Shown: one piece after another, positions 32,404-40,555 of the stretch
Layout of the letters: each line of letters begins with the position of its first letter
Numbering within the stretch: position 1 is the stretch's first letter
Source of the DNA: SAR324 cluster bacterium
GTDB taxonomy: Bacteria > SAR324 > NAC60-12
Reading direction: 5' to 3'
Length of the DNA stretch: 64,000 bases
NCBI GenBank assembly: GCA_028281495.1
Contig: JANQJU010000082.1
Location: 1 to 64,000 of the forward strand
Program-made: the position numbers and the translations under genes
The notes under the pieces: generated by a model
Databases searched by the model: none
What the model was told of the DNA's origin: nothing
What the model saw: only the letters and a program-made list of their open reading frames with translations

Positions 32404-34272
32404 ATGCATTGGTTAGATTCCGTCCATTCCGAAGTGAATGAACAATTTGTTTCCAACCCCTATCCCTCCCTCAACGAGACCCTGACCATTCGGCTCCGAT
32501 TTCTCAAGAATGACGAGGTGAAGCAAGTGCTCCTCCGCTCGGTGGTGGATGGGAGCCATTTATTCCAACCGATGCATCTTGAAACGATGACGGAGCATTT
32601 TGCTTATTATGCCATTGAGGTGACGCTCCGACAAAAATGGTTGAACTATCATTTTGTTTTAGAAACTCCGCAGGCTTTTTACTTTTATAACCGCAAAGGC
32701 ATCACCAAGTACCATCCGACGGAGGATCATGATTTTGTGATTTTATCGGATTTTGAAAATCCAGATTGGGTCCCCAAATCCGTGTTTTACCAGATCTTCC
32801 CAGACCGATTTTTCCAAGGAGATCCGCAGCATGCAGTCCAAAATGATGAATATGTGTTTGATGGAAAACCCACGATCCAAATGGAATGGGAACAACCCCC
32901 TCTTTCTTATCAAGATGGACATTGTCTCGATTTCTATGGAGGCGACTTGGCTGGAATTGCGCAAAAGATTCCGTATTTTCAAGAATTGGGAGTCAATGCG
33001 ATTTATGTGAACCCCATCTTTGATGCCAAAACCACGCACCGCTACGACTGCACGGATTACTTTCATGTGGATCTGCATTTGGGGGGAGACGAGGCCTTGA
33101 CCGACTTGACCCAACAATTGCATCAGCACGATATGAAACTATTGGTCGATGTTTCCATCAATCATACTGGGATTGAGCATGTTTGGTTCAAAGCTGCGAT
33201 GCAAGACCCTCAATCCAAGGAGCGGGAATATTATTATTTCGATGAAGAGGGACAGTATATTGGATGGCATGGAATCCACACCTTGCCTCAATTGAATTAT
33301 AGTATTCCGAGCCTCCGAGATGTCATCTATCGCCACGAAGATTCGCTGGTCCGTCATTTCCTCAAAGCCCCGTTCCATATTGACGGTTGGCGTTTCGATG
33401 TAGGGCATCAAACGGCTCGACGTCATGCGCATCAGTTCGGACACGAAGTGTTTCAAGGGATTCGAGAATCAGTCAAGAGTGTGCGTAAGGATGCCTATAT
33501 CATCGGGGAACACTGGGAAGACAACATCGCTTATCACTTGGGAGATCAATGGGATGGGGCCATGAATTACTTCGCGTCTGGCAGCCCTTTGCGAGCCTTT
33601 GCCGGAGAAAACGATAAACGGTTGTATCAGATTTCCGGTTCCTGGATGCAACCCACGCCTCCCACCGGAGTCGAATTGAAAGAGCGGTTGATGCAACATT
33701 TTGGCAGGCTTCCCAATCAACTCGCCTTCCTGCAATTCAATCTGCTCGATTCGCACGACGTGCACCGATTCCACAATCACGAATCGCTTTTCGATTTCAA
33801 TCTATACCAGGGCATGGTGGCGATTTCTTTTTTACTCCCAGGTGCGTTTTCTATTTATTACGGAGATGAAGTCGGGCTGGATGGCTATATCCCTGAAGAA
33901 GAAGGCTGCCGCTATCCGATGCAATGGGATCGTTCCAAATGGGACATGCGATTTTTCGAGCTGTACCGCACGATGGCTCATCTGAAACTGAAAGAACCCG
34001 CCCTGCATACCGGAAGCTACAAAGTGTTATATGCCGATGATGAGACGTTTGTTTTGGCTCGGTTCGATACGCACACCGGTTTCCTCGGAGTGCTGTCGCG
34101 CAATGCGATACCTAAGGCCATTCAGTTGCCCGTCCGACTCCTGGGAGCCAAAGACGATCAAACTGCTTCGGATGTTTTCAGTGGAGATACCTTTGAAGTG
34201 AAAGAGGGGTGGCTGACGTGCCCACTTGCTGTCAATGAGAGCCGGTTGATTCGATTGATGGTGGAGGAATAG
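32404..34272 (+). CDS. malZ: GH13 alpha-glucosidase/neopullulanase-type enzyme, MalZ-like maltodextrin glucosidase
   Basis: This 622-residue protein aligns in layout with E. coli MalZ. It has an N-terminal beta-sandwich (1-115), then SVFYQIFPDRFFQGDP, FYGGDLAGIAQKIPYFQELG, YVNPIFDAKTTHRYDCTDYF, LLVDVSINHTG, GWRFDVG (nucleophile Asp332), AYIIGEHWED (acid/base Glu369) and LLDSHDVHRF (Asp452), then a C-terminal beta-domain. All catalytic residues of GH13 are present. There is no signal peptide, so it acts in the cytoplasm on maltodextrins taken up or released from glycogen. AAGGAG at 32393-32398 favours the ATG at 32404 over the ATG at 32400, whose frame is short. No maltose transport genes are adjacent. 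The exact specificity (MalZ versus neopullulanase) is not decided. Confidence 0.88.
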   Translation: MHWLDSVHSEVNEQFVSNPYPSLNETLTIRLRFLKNDEVKQVLLRSVVDGSHLFQPMHLETMTEHFAYYAIEVTLRQKWLNYHFVLETPQAFYFYNRKGITKYHPTEDHDFVILSDFENPDWVPKSVFYQIFPDRFFQGDPQHAVQNDEYVFDGKPTIQMEWEQPPLSYQDGHCLDFYGGDLAGIAQKIPYFQELGVNAIYVNPIFDAKTTHRYDCTDYFHVDLHLGGDEALTDLTQQLHQHDMKLLVDVSINHTGIEHVWFKAAMQDPQSKEREYYYFDEEGQYIGWHGIHTLPQLNYSIPSLRDVIYRHEDSLVRHFLKAPFHIDGWRFDVGHQTARRHAHQFGHEVFQGIRESVKSVRKDAYIIGEHWEDNIAYHLGDQWDGAMNYFASGSPLRAFAGENDKRLYQISGSWMQPTPPTGVELKERLMQHFGRLPNQLAFLQFNLLDSHDVHRFHNHESLFDFNLYQGMVAISFLLPGAFSIYYGDEVGLDGYIPEEEGCRYPMQWDRSKWDMRFFELYRTMAHLKLKEPALHTGSYKVLYADDETFVLARFDTHTGFLGVLSRNAIPKAIQLPVRLLGAKDDQTASDVFSGDTFEVKEGWLTCPLAVNESRLIRLMVEE

Positions 34273-34292
34273 TTCGGTATTTCGAAGTGTCC

Positions 34293-35585
34293 CTATAAAA
34301 TTTCTAAGCCAATCATTGTAAAATCATCCTCAAACCCGATGCCCTCTGAATACTCCAGGCCCAATTGGTAAACAGCTTCGATCAACTGTTGAATCGGGGT
34401 TTGCAGGTGTCCCTTTAAAAATTTTTGAAGTCCCGCTTCGCGCAACATCTTTTCTTCCTGATTCCTGAGTTCAATGATGGCATCGGTATAGAACACCACC
34501 TTATCGCCTGGAAATAATTGAACTCGTTCTTCCTCACTTTGAACACCAGGAGCAATTCCGAGTAAGGTTCCCTTGGTTTTCAGAGGGATCAGCTCGGAAG
34601 TACTGGGGCGAAGAATCAGGCCGGGAGGGTGCCCGCAGGACGTGTAGGTCAGTTGTTGGGTGGCTGCGTCATAGATGCTGTAAAACATGGAAACAAATTT
34701 GGTCTTTTGAATTTTTCCACACAGTTTTTGGTTGGTGCTTTCTGTCACCGCACGGGTCGAGAGTTGTCCTTCACTGGCTTGGGCAAATGCCCCAAAGGCT
34801 TGGACGGCAATTAATGCGGCTGAAGGCCCGTGTCCGGTCACATCGGCCACCAACAATCCATAAGCGTCATTGTTTATATGAAACACATTATAAAAATCCC
34901 CCCCTACCTGAATGATGGGTTCGTATTTACAGTAGACTTGGGTGTTCGGAATCTGAGGGAGCGTCTGGGGGAGCAGATAGAGTTGGGTTTCCCGTGCATT
35001 TTCTAGTTCTTGATTGAGATCGTCCTGTTGGGCTTTGATCGTTTGAAACGCCTGTTTCAGCTCAGCGGTACGTGCTTCCACTTTTTGTTCCAAGGAGGCA
35101 TTTAAGGCTTTCAGCTCTTCTACAAGGTGAGCATTTTTTCGTTCCAACTCAAAGGTTTCTAAGGCACGCTGGATCGTCAATCGGAGATCTTGTGGTTCAA
35201 ACGGCTTCACCAAAAATTTATAGATCTGACCTTCGTTGATTCCATCAATCAAAGTGGCAACATCGGTATATCCGGTCAATACAATGCGAATGGCTTTGGG
35301 GATAATGGGAATCGTTAAAGCTAAAAATTCCACACCGGTCATCTTGGGCATGCGTTGATCACAGAGGATGAGATGAATACGTTCCGGTTCCGGGTGATTT
35401 TGCACCAGCTCCAAGCCTTCAGAGCCATCTCTAGCAAACAGCAGTTCATACTCTCTTCCCAAGAGTTCCGAGAGGGCCTGCAAATGGGCCTCTTCGTCGT
35501 CTACCAATAACAGGGTGTGGTGTTTTTTCTGTATCTCGGATTTGACAGACGCTTGTTTGAGTTTTTCCTGATTGAAATATCCCAT
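34293..35585 (-). CDS. response regulator with SpoIIE/PP2C-type serine phosphatase output
   Basis: From the ATG at 35585 (GAAGGAA upstream) the protein is 430 residues. The receiver domain (about 25-145) has LLLVDDEE, LILCDQRMPKMTG (Asp76), IVLTGYTDV and LVKPFE. A coiled coil (about 150-195) joins it to a PP2C-type phosphatase: GGDFYNVF, LLVADVTGHGPSAAL, SCGHPPG, DKVVFYTDAI and EDDFTMIGLEI, which carry the metal-binding Asp/Gly set. Such proteins dephosphorylate anti-sigma-factor antagonists. A STAS protein gene at 52680-52976 could be a substrate, though it is distant. It is the last gene of an operon behind the histidine kinase, which probably phosphorylates Asp76. Confidence 0.92.
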   Translation of the reverse strand: MGYFNQEKLKQASVKSEIQKKHHTLLLVDDEEAHLQALSELLGREYELLFARDGSEGLELVQNHPEPERIHLILCDQRMPKMTGVEFLALTIPIIPKAIRIVLTGYTDVATLIDGINEGQIYKFLVKPFEPQDLRLTIQRALETFELERKNAHLVEELKALNASLEQKVEARTAELKQAFQTIKAQQDDLNQELENARETQLYLLPQTLPQIPNTQVYCKYEPIIQVGGDFYNVFHINNDAYGLLVADVTGHGPSAALIAVQAFGAFAQASEGQLSTRAVTESTNQKLCGKIQKTKFVSMFYSIYDAATQQLTYTSCGHPPGLILRPSTSELIPLKTKGTLLGIAPGVQSEEERVQLFPGDKVVFYTDAIIELRNQEEKMLREAGLQKFLKGHLQTPIQQLIEAVYQLGLEYSEGIGFEDDFTMIGLEIL

Positions 35586-35623
35586 GCCAATTTCCTTCAA
35601 ATTAGAATGCGAGTCCCCGTGGT

Positions 35624-37192
35624 TTATCGTTCTCCTAAGGGGAGCCGTAAAGTGATCGTGGTTCCCTTTCCTTCTTCAGAATGCACGGTGATGGAACCTT
35701 TGTGCTTCTCAATGATTCCATATGAAATCGACATTCCTAGTCCTGTTCCCTCCCCAGGAACTTTAGTCGTGAAAAAAGGGTCAAATACCCGAGATTGCGC
35801 TTCTTTGGACATGCCACAACCCGTGTCTTCAAATTGAATTTTTGCTTGTTGATAGGGGGCTTGCCCCTCAAGAGAGGTTTGAATTCTCAAGGTTCCCGGT
35901 GTGTGATCCTCTGTCTGTTTCTTTTTCATCATAATGGCTTGGCACGCGTTGACAATCACATTCATATGGACTTGATTCATTTCGGCAGGCCAGCCCACGA
36001 TTACAGGTTCTATCTGAAAATCTTCAATAAATTCGACTTCATCTTTATATTGAGTTTTAATCAATCGCAGGGTGGAGCGAATCCCATCCACGATATGGAT
36101 CGGCTTTTTTTCTGTTTCATCCAATCGAGAAAACGTTCGTAAATCCTGGACGATGTTTTTAATGCGGTTGCTGCCTTCCAAGATAATGGTGGAATTGCGT
36201 TCCAATCGCTGAAAACGTTGTTCAAACAGTTGATGGAATTTTTCATCCGCTTCGTCACCTGCCAAATAAAAAATCAATTTCTTCAGTTTGGCTAGGTTGT
36301 CGTTCAAATTGTGTGCTGTCGCATAAACGAAACTCGTCGGATTGTTCATCTCGTGGGCGATTCCAGCGACCAACGTTCCCAAACTGGCCATTTTTTCGGA
36401 TTGTACCAACTGCATTTGGGTGATTTGTAACTGCCGGAATTGAGCTTCTAGTTCATCAAGGGCTTCCTGTAGCTCATGAGTCCGCTGCTCGATTTTGTAT
36501 TCCAGGTTTTGGTTCACCTGATTCAATTCCTGGCGCGCAACAATCAGTTTGTGGACCATCGCATTGAATGAACTCTCTAATAGAGAAAGCTCATTTTCCT
36601 GATGATTCGTGCCCACATCAATTTCTTTAAAATCCTCTAGGTTATCTAAATTTATTTTCTGGCTGACTGTGGTCAATCCTCCTAATGGCTTGGTAATCAG
36701 CCGTTTCCCCACAAAGAGCACAATCAGCCAAAGGGCTATCGTCTTCAAAACCGCACTGACCACTGTGATCAAGTAGTCATGTTTGACTCGATCAAACACA
36801 ATCGTTCGACTGGAATAGATCGTCATATTTCCGATGGGGTAAAGCACCCCTTTTTCTTCTTCATGAATCAGTTCATGCTGTTCCTCAATGTCGCCTTGCA
36901 CGCCATACAACTTGTCTATTTTCTGATCTTTGATGGCAACCCCAACCACAATCGGCAAATCCAGCAGCCCCTCCGCAATTCGATCAACTTGGATATAGTC
37001 AATGTCCCAAACTGCTAAAGTTATCCCTTTTTGGGCAGATTGGCTCAACTTCGCCAAATCTTCCTGAAGAAATTGTTCAGTTTGAACCCATTCGGCATAC
37101 ATGGAGATCGAGGTGATCAATACCGTAATGAACAAATATGTCGAAAATGTGATTTTGAGGAGTTGAAACGCCAATGTCCGTTGGATTTGCAT
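35624..37192 (-). CDS. membrane sensor histidine kinase (cyclase-type periplasmic sensor, HAMP, HisKA, HATPase)
   Basis: This is 522 residues. TM1 (about 13-33), a periplasmic sensor with ITLAVWDIDYIQVDRIAEGL, TM2 (about 143-163), HAMP, and coiled coil lead to QSEKMASLGTLVAGIAHEMN (phospho-His280). The ATPase domain follows, with MNVIVNACQAI (N box), FEDTGCGMS (G1), FFTTKVPGEGTGLGMSISYG (F and G2) and GKGTTITLRLPL. All catalytic motifs are intact. The ATG shares a base with the stop of the upstream binding-protein gene (TAATG), so the two are translationally coupled. The response regulator/phosphatase gene starts 38 nt downstream. The sensor is paralogous to that of the GAF-cyclase. Confidence 0.93.
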   Translation of the reverse strand: MQIQRTLAFQLLKITFSTYLFITVLITSISMYAEWVQTEQFLQEDLAKLSQSAQKGITLAVWDIDYIQVDRIAEGLLDLPIVVGVAIKDQKIDKLYGVQGDIEEQHELIHEEEKGVLYPIGNMTIYSSRTIVFDRVKHDYLITVVSAVLKTIALWLIVLFVGKRLITKPLGGLTTVSQKINLDNLEDFKEIDVGTNHQENELSLLESSFNAMVHKLIVARQELNQVNQNLEYKIEQRTHELQEALDELEAQFRQLQITQMQLVQSEKMASLGTLVAGIAHEMNNPTSFVYATAHNLNDNLAKLKKLIFYLAGDEADEKFHQLFEQRFQRLERNSTIILEGSNRIKNIVQDLRTFSRLDETEKKPIHIVDGIRSTLRLIKTQYKDEVEFIEDFQIEPVIVGWPAEMNQVHMNVIVNACQAIMMKKKQTEDHTPGTLRIQTSLEGQAPYQQAKIQFEDTGCGMSKEAQSRVFDPFFTTKVPGEGTGLGMSISYGIIEKHKGSITVHSEEGKGTTITLRLPLGER

Positions 37193-37938
37193 TATCTGTA
37201 TTTTGCTAAGATTGCCTCAAATTCTCCTCGGGCCTGAATGCGTTCCAATGCCGCTTGCAGCTTTTCAAATAATGCTGGGTCTACGGATTGTTTGCTCAAA
37301 CCAAAATAAAGGGGTTCTTGGTGTACAACAAAGGGGTGGAGTTTTAAACCCTTATAGATCTCTTGGTTTAAGAGTCCTGGAACTTCACCAACGGGCGTGC
37401 CACTGACCCGACCCAGCCGGATTTTTTCTCCTGTTGTGGGCAATTGACTTCTTCCGGTAATCCAATCCACTTTTTCTAAAAAAGACTCATCTTTCAGCAA
37501 GTGGTCGATTTCCTTTCCGTACCATCCTCCTTTGCGGAATGCTAATTTTCCTGGAAGTTTTCTTAAGTCTTCATGGGTTTGAATTTGGTAATCACTCTCT
37601 TCCTTGACCAATAATTTAATCACAACAAAATAATGAGGACCCAGGAATCTGGTGAAACTTTTTCTCTCTTCTGTCATGGACATCCCCCCCATCATGTCGA
37701 CTTCTCCTTCTTGAAAGAGGAGAAGGGCACGCCCCCAGGGAATTTTTCGATACACAATTTGGCAACCCGCTTCTTGGGCAACCATTTCTGCTTGTTCAGG
37801 AATCCATCCGATCCATTTTCCACTTTTATCCTGATATTGACTGGGGGGGGATTCAGAAGTTTGAAAACGGAGTGCACATTCTGCATAAATACTGGCACTC
37901 CATAGTAAACTAATCATCGTGGTCAGTAGAATTTTCAT
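37192..37938 (-). CDS. periplasmic solute-binding protein, family 3 type, coupled to the histidine kinase
   Basis: AAAGGAAAA immediately upstream fixes the start at 37938, giving 248 residues; the frame is open further upstream but that part is not protein-like. The signal peptide MKILLTTMISLLWSASIYA is cleaved before ECALRF. The mature part has the family pattern: IGWIPEQAEMVAQEAG, KIPWGRALLLFQEGEVDMMG, MTEERKSF, then LRLGRVSG-type second-lobe motifs. It resembles the protein at 15097-15888 (PWxRA...GxxD...TxER). Lacking transporter genes and overlapping the kinase gene, it most likely senses a ligand for that kinase. The ligand is unknown. Confidence 0.87.
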   Translation of the reverse strand: MKILLTTMISLLWSASIYAECALRFQTSESPPSQYQDKSGKWIGWIPEQAEMVAQEAGCQIVYRKIPWGRALLLFQEGEVDMMGGMSMTEERKSFTRFLGPHYFVVIKLLVKEESDYQIQTHEDLRKLPGKLAFRKGGWYGKEIDHLLKDESFLEKVDWITGRSQLPTTGEKIRLGRVSGTPVGEVPGLLNQEIYKGLKLHPFVVHQEPLYFGLSKQSVDPALFEKLQAALERIQARGEFEAILAKYR

Positions 37939-37964
37939 AGGTTTTCCTTTTATATGGATTGTGT

Positions 37965-38729
37965 ATGCCAACAAACCGTTACCAAACAAGCATTCAATGC
38001 CCTTTGATTCAATCGCCTCAAGTTCCACTTTGTGAGCTTTCTGAATTGGTCCCTTTGATTGCATTTTTGTCAGAAAATCAACCGATTGAACAGCAAACGA
38101 CGTTTCCAATAGGCACCCTTTTAGAAGATGGTCGTCTGGATTTGTGCAAACAAGGAGTGGGGCCTCTCGGCATGGCACAAATCACGAAGGCGCTCAAAGC
38201 AAATACAAGGGTCAAACACATATTAGTGGGTACGGACGGTTTGGGCAATGCAGGTATCAAAGAAACGGAATCCCCTTCATTTGACGGGAGCAAAACTTCT
38301 TGCCGAAATGTTGGCAGTCAATCAACAGATCCATACCTTAGATCTCGTCAATACCGGCATTGGAGAAGATGGTCTTGCTTGGATTGTAGAAGCGGTCAAG
38401 GTCCGAAAAACCCCTAAAAGATGAAGGGTGGGTGGCGTTGGCTCAAGGCCTCTTGGAGAATCCCCCTCAGCCAATGGCTTTCCCAACAACCCCAACTGCA
38501 ACGCTTGAGTTTGCTCAAAACCGGTATCGGCCCCAAGGGACTGACCCACCTCTTGCCAGCCCTGAAACAACACCCCTCGTTAGTGCAACTCGATCTAGGA
38601 TTGAATCCTAAAAATGAGGAGCTTCAGGTAGAATTGGAAAGGATTCTGGAAAGAAATCAAAAAGCAAATTTGCCAGAAACCACCCATGGGTCCCGTCGGG
38701 ATTTACATATCAAGAGCGTGTATCGTTAG
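37965..38729 (+). pseudogene. RNI/NLRC3-type leucine-rich-repeat protein gene with three frameshifts
   Basis: Successive frames give one continuous ribonuclease-inhibitor-like LRR protein: KANTRVKHILVGTDGLGNAG, then TGAKLLAEMLAVNQQIHTLD followed by LVNTGIGEDGLAWIVEAV, then LKDEGWVALAQGLLENP, then LQRLSLLKTGIGPKGLTHLL. The frame changes near 38259-38265, 38406-38410 and 38463-38468, always as one extra base in or beside a short run (A, A and C respectively). Removing the three bases restores about 254 residues. Either the gene has decayed or the sequence has homopolymer errors. The start is the ATG at 37965, divergent from the binding-protein gene 26 nt away, with no clear ribosome site. It probably acted as a protein-interaction scaffold. 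Confidence 0.7.
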
Positions 38730-38741
38730 AACGTTTCTAAC
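38725..38741. repeat. 7-bp inverted repeat upstream of the antitoxin remnant
   Basis: GTTAGAA and TTCTAAC flank CGT, ending 20 nt before the antitoxin-remnant start. It covers the stop codon of the LRR gene. By position it could be the old operator of the TacA-type gene. GTTAGAA also equals an attC core, but no attC structure surrounds it. Confidence 0.35.
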
Positions 38742-38761
38742 TTCTCAAGCGGAGTATTATC

Positions 38762-38941
38762 ATGCCAGTGCTATCCCCTGAAAACGCCTATGAGGCTGCC
38801 AAAACTATTTTAGCCAAACAAAATCAGTTCAAACTTTCAGACGAGCAATGGGAAGCCTTCTGTAAGGCTCTGGACCGTCCTCCTCAAGTCATTCCCGCGC
38901 TTCAGACCTTGATGACGGAACCGGGAGTGTTTGATGAGTGA
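38762..38941 (+). pseudogene. remnant of a second DUF1778 (TacA-type) antitoxin
   Basis: The 59-codon frame encodes the C-terminal half of DUF1778: AYEAAKTILAKQNQFKLSDE followed by QWEAFCKALDRPPQVIPAL. LSDEQWEAFxxALDRPP is the family's most conserved tail. The ribbon-helix-helix N-terminus is missing and replaced by a few residues after an ATG with GCGGAG upstream, so a toxin-binding but non-DNA-binding peptide could still be made. The remaining part is well conserved, which is unusual for dead sequence. Confidence 0.75.
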
Positions 38942-39002
38942 CCAGGAATTGAATCGGCCCATCCTGGTGAATACTTCTCATGATTGCACTCGTTTTATCT
39001 AA
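38934..39002 (+). pseudogene. remnant of the cognate GNAT (TacT-type) toxin start
   Basis: A 22-codon frame begins in an overlap with the antitoxin remnant (ATGAGTGA), the gene order of TacAT modules, and reads MSDQELNRPILVNTSHDCTR before stopping. The spacing of H-D and the following aromatic matches the opening of TacT-type toxins (compare LHPSHDRKKF in the intact toxin of this window). The acetyltransferase body is absent, so no toxin can be made. Confidence 0.5.
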
Positions 39003-39142
39003 AATTTGGTTTCGAGGAGTCACCTATTGATGAGTTTCGGCTCTTTCTGCTCGTGAAGGATCTTCAAAAAACGGTGAGATCCAGATGAAGAAACAGTGCT
39101 TGTAAGCCACAAAAAGCATCCGTGATTTCGCTAAGTTGGCAA

Positions 39143-39499
39143 TTAGACCCCATAATGTCCTGGAGAACTCAGCAGATTATAGTTTTTTTCGATCCAACCC
39201 TGAATCGCTTGCGGACTGGAAAAGGTGAAATCTGAGCTGCATTGAAGAGGAGGGTTGCATGCAGCGTAGTGTTTCATAAGTACTTTGAGGACTTTGAAAC
39301 AATATTCTGGATTCTTGGATTCGAAAACCTCGTCCTGATATAGTTGAAACACGATCATGGAAACGGCAACAAGAGGGCCTTGATTAAGGGTTTGCTTCTG
39401 AACTCGTCCCCAATAGCCTGTCTTTCGAAATTGGGGTTTAAGACAAAACCAGAGCTTTGAAGCCCTTAAAGACTTAATGATGATTCCGATTGAGGGCAT
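39143..39499 (-). CDS. small protein coupled to a Panacea-domain protein, candidate toxin
   Basis: This is 118 residues with no family I recognise. The N-terminus is basic (SLRASKLWFCLKPQFRKTGY); the remainder is helical (VAVSMIVFQLYQDEVF, CFKVLKVLMKHYAAC) and ends QAIQGWIEKNYNLLSSPGHY. It has no signal peptide; the VSMIVFQLY stretch is too short for a membrane span. Its ATG shares one base with the stop codon of the Panacea gene (TAATG), so the two are translated as a unit. In Panacea toxin-antitoxin systems the partner is usually a toxin of variable fold, so this is the candidate toxin; activity is inferred from arrangement only. Confidence 0.65.
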   Translation of the reverse strand: MPSIGIIIKSLRASKLWFCLKPQFRKTGYWGRVQKQTLNQGPLVAVSMIVFQLYQDEVFESKNPEYCFKVLKVLMKHYAACNPPLQCSSDFTFSSPQAIQGWIEKNYNLLSSPGHYGV

Positions 39500-40071
39500 T
39501 AGATGAAGCGGGGTACAGGGGTTTCGTGAACGATTTGATAAATCTCTTGATCTTCCGAGGCTTTTTGTTGCGAGGTTTTGACCTCATCAGGACGGATTAA
39601 ATCTTTAATGGAATAAGCGTCAAATATCGAAAAATCAATTTCCTCATTATAAGGGGTCGCCGCGTAAACCGCATATTGATAAACGACCTCCTTAATAACA
39701 TCCTTCTTTGTCTTGAATTCACTGCATGTGAATGCAACGGCTTCAATCACATCGAGCGGCAAACCAACGGGGGCGTCTTTGTCTTTCACACGAATGCCTA
39801 CCCACCCATCTCCTGATGCGACGTCAACTCTTGAATCTTGCTCTAAAGCGTCAAAAGCTTGCGTCAAATCGGGATAATAAGGACCGTGTTTAAAACTGAT
39901 TAGTTTGTTCGAATGAATGCGGTGCTCAAAACGAGAATAGTATTCGACATCTGCCAAAAAGTAATATTTTTGAGCATGCACTTTCGTGATAAAGCCAAGA
40001 TTTTGCGCAATCAAAATCAAGACTTCTTTGACGAAAAGGACGTCATCCGAGTACTTCGATGCGGTAATCAT
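39499..40071 (-). CDS. Panacea (DUF4065/SocA-like) domain protein, candidate antitoxin
   Basis: This is 190 residues. The Panacea pattern is visible: FVKEVLILIAQNLGFITKVH, QKYYFLADVEYYSRFEHRI, ISFKHGPYYPDLTQAFDALE, and a later DVIEAVAFTCSEFKTK helix. KYGPY(Y)PDL is the usual centre of the domain. Panacea proteins serve as antitoxins against many unrelated toxins, or as proteolytic adaptors in the SocAB case. It is the first gene of the pair, with AAGG about 10 nt before the ATG at 40071. Downstream lie the TacAT remnant and the broken LRR gene, so this spot collects accessory modules. Confidence 0.75.
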   Translation of the reverse strand: MITASKYSDDVLFVKEVLILIAQNLGFITKVHAQKYYFLADVEYYSRFEHRIHSNKLISFKHGPYYPDLTQAFDALEQDSRVDVASGDGWVGIRVKDKDAPVGLPLDVIEAVAFTCSEFKTKKDVIKEVVYQYAVYAATPYNEEIDFSIFDAYSIKDLIRPDEVKTSQQKASEDQEIYQIVHETPVPRFI

Positions 40072-40555
40072 AGCAACGTTACCTTACTGTTAGGGAGTAA
40101 GTTTGAGCTAATGTAAAAGGGAATAAGTCAAGATAACATATTTATGACTAATTTGTAACAGGCATCAAAATCTAGGATGGATTTTATAGGGAGCATGGAA
40201 TTGGATAGCAGATGTTAGGGAGGACCTCCGGTATTTTTGCTAGGGAAAGAAGTTGGTCTCAACAGCTATCATAGAAACTATTTAACGTGCAAATTATAGA
40301 AAAAGAGCAATCCTCAGGAATTAAGTTAAAGGTAAAAATTTTTACTTTTTATTTGCTATATCATTTGCTTGCAAGCGCATAAGTTGTGAAGGATGGAAGA
40401 ATGGGTGGAGTCTCACCGCCATGTGTTAAAGCCTAGCGCTTGCTAGAAAGCCAAGGAACGCTTTGTGTATTTCTTGTGAGTTCTTAAAAAGAGATATAAG
40501 GGCCTAAAGAGGGGGGGAAAATCATTTCAATGACCTTACATCGAAGAAAGCTGTC
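40072..40555. other. 484-bp intergenic region with no gene seen
   Basis: No convincing coding frame on either strand. It must contain the promoter of the Panacea operon (left side) and of the receiver-ATPase gene (right side). Two small palindromes are visible: GGAGG-A-CCTCC at 40219-40229 and CTAGC-GCTT-GCTAG at 40433-40446. Neither has a T run long enough for a terminator. Confidence 0.4.

Noticed and set aside
37939..38178. N-terminal extension of the second binding protein up to 38178
   Set aside because: The extension runs opposite the LRR gene, is not protein-like, and AAAGGAAAA plus a proper signal peptide start at 37938.
38725..38741. GTTAGAA inverted repeat as a sixth attC
   Set aside because: Arms are only 7 bp with a 3-bp loop, no 55-60-bp attC structure surrounds it, and it lies 30 kb from the array.
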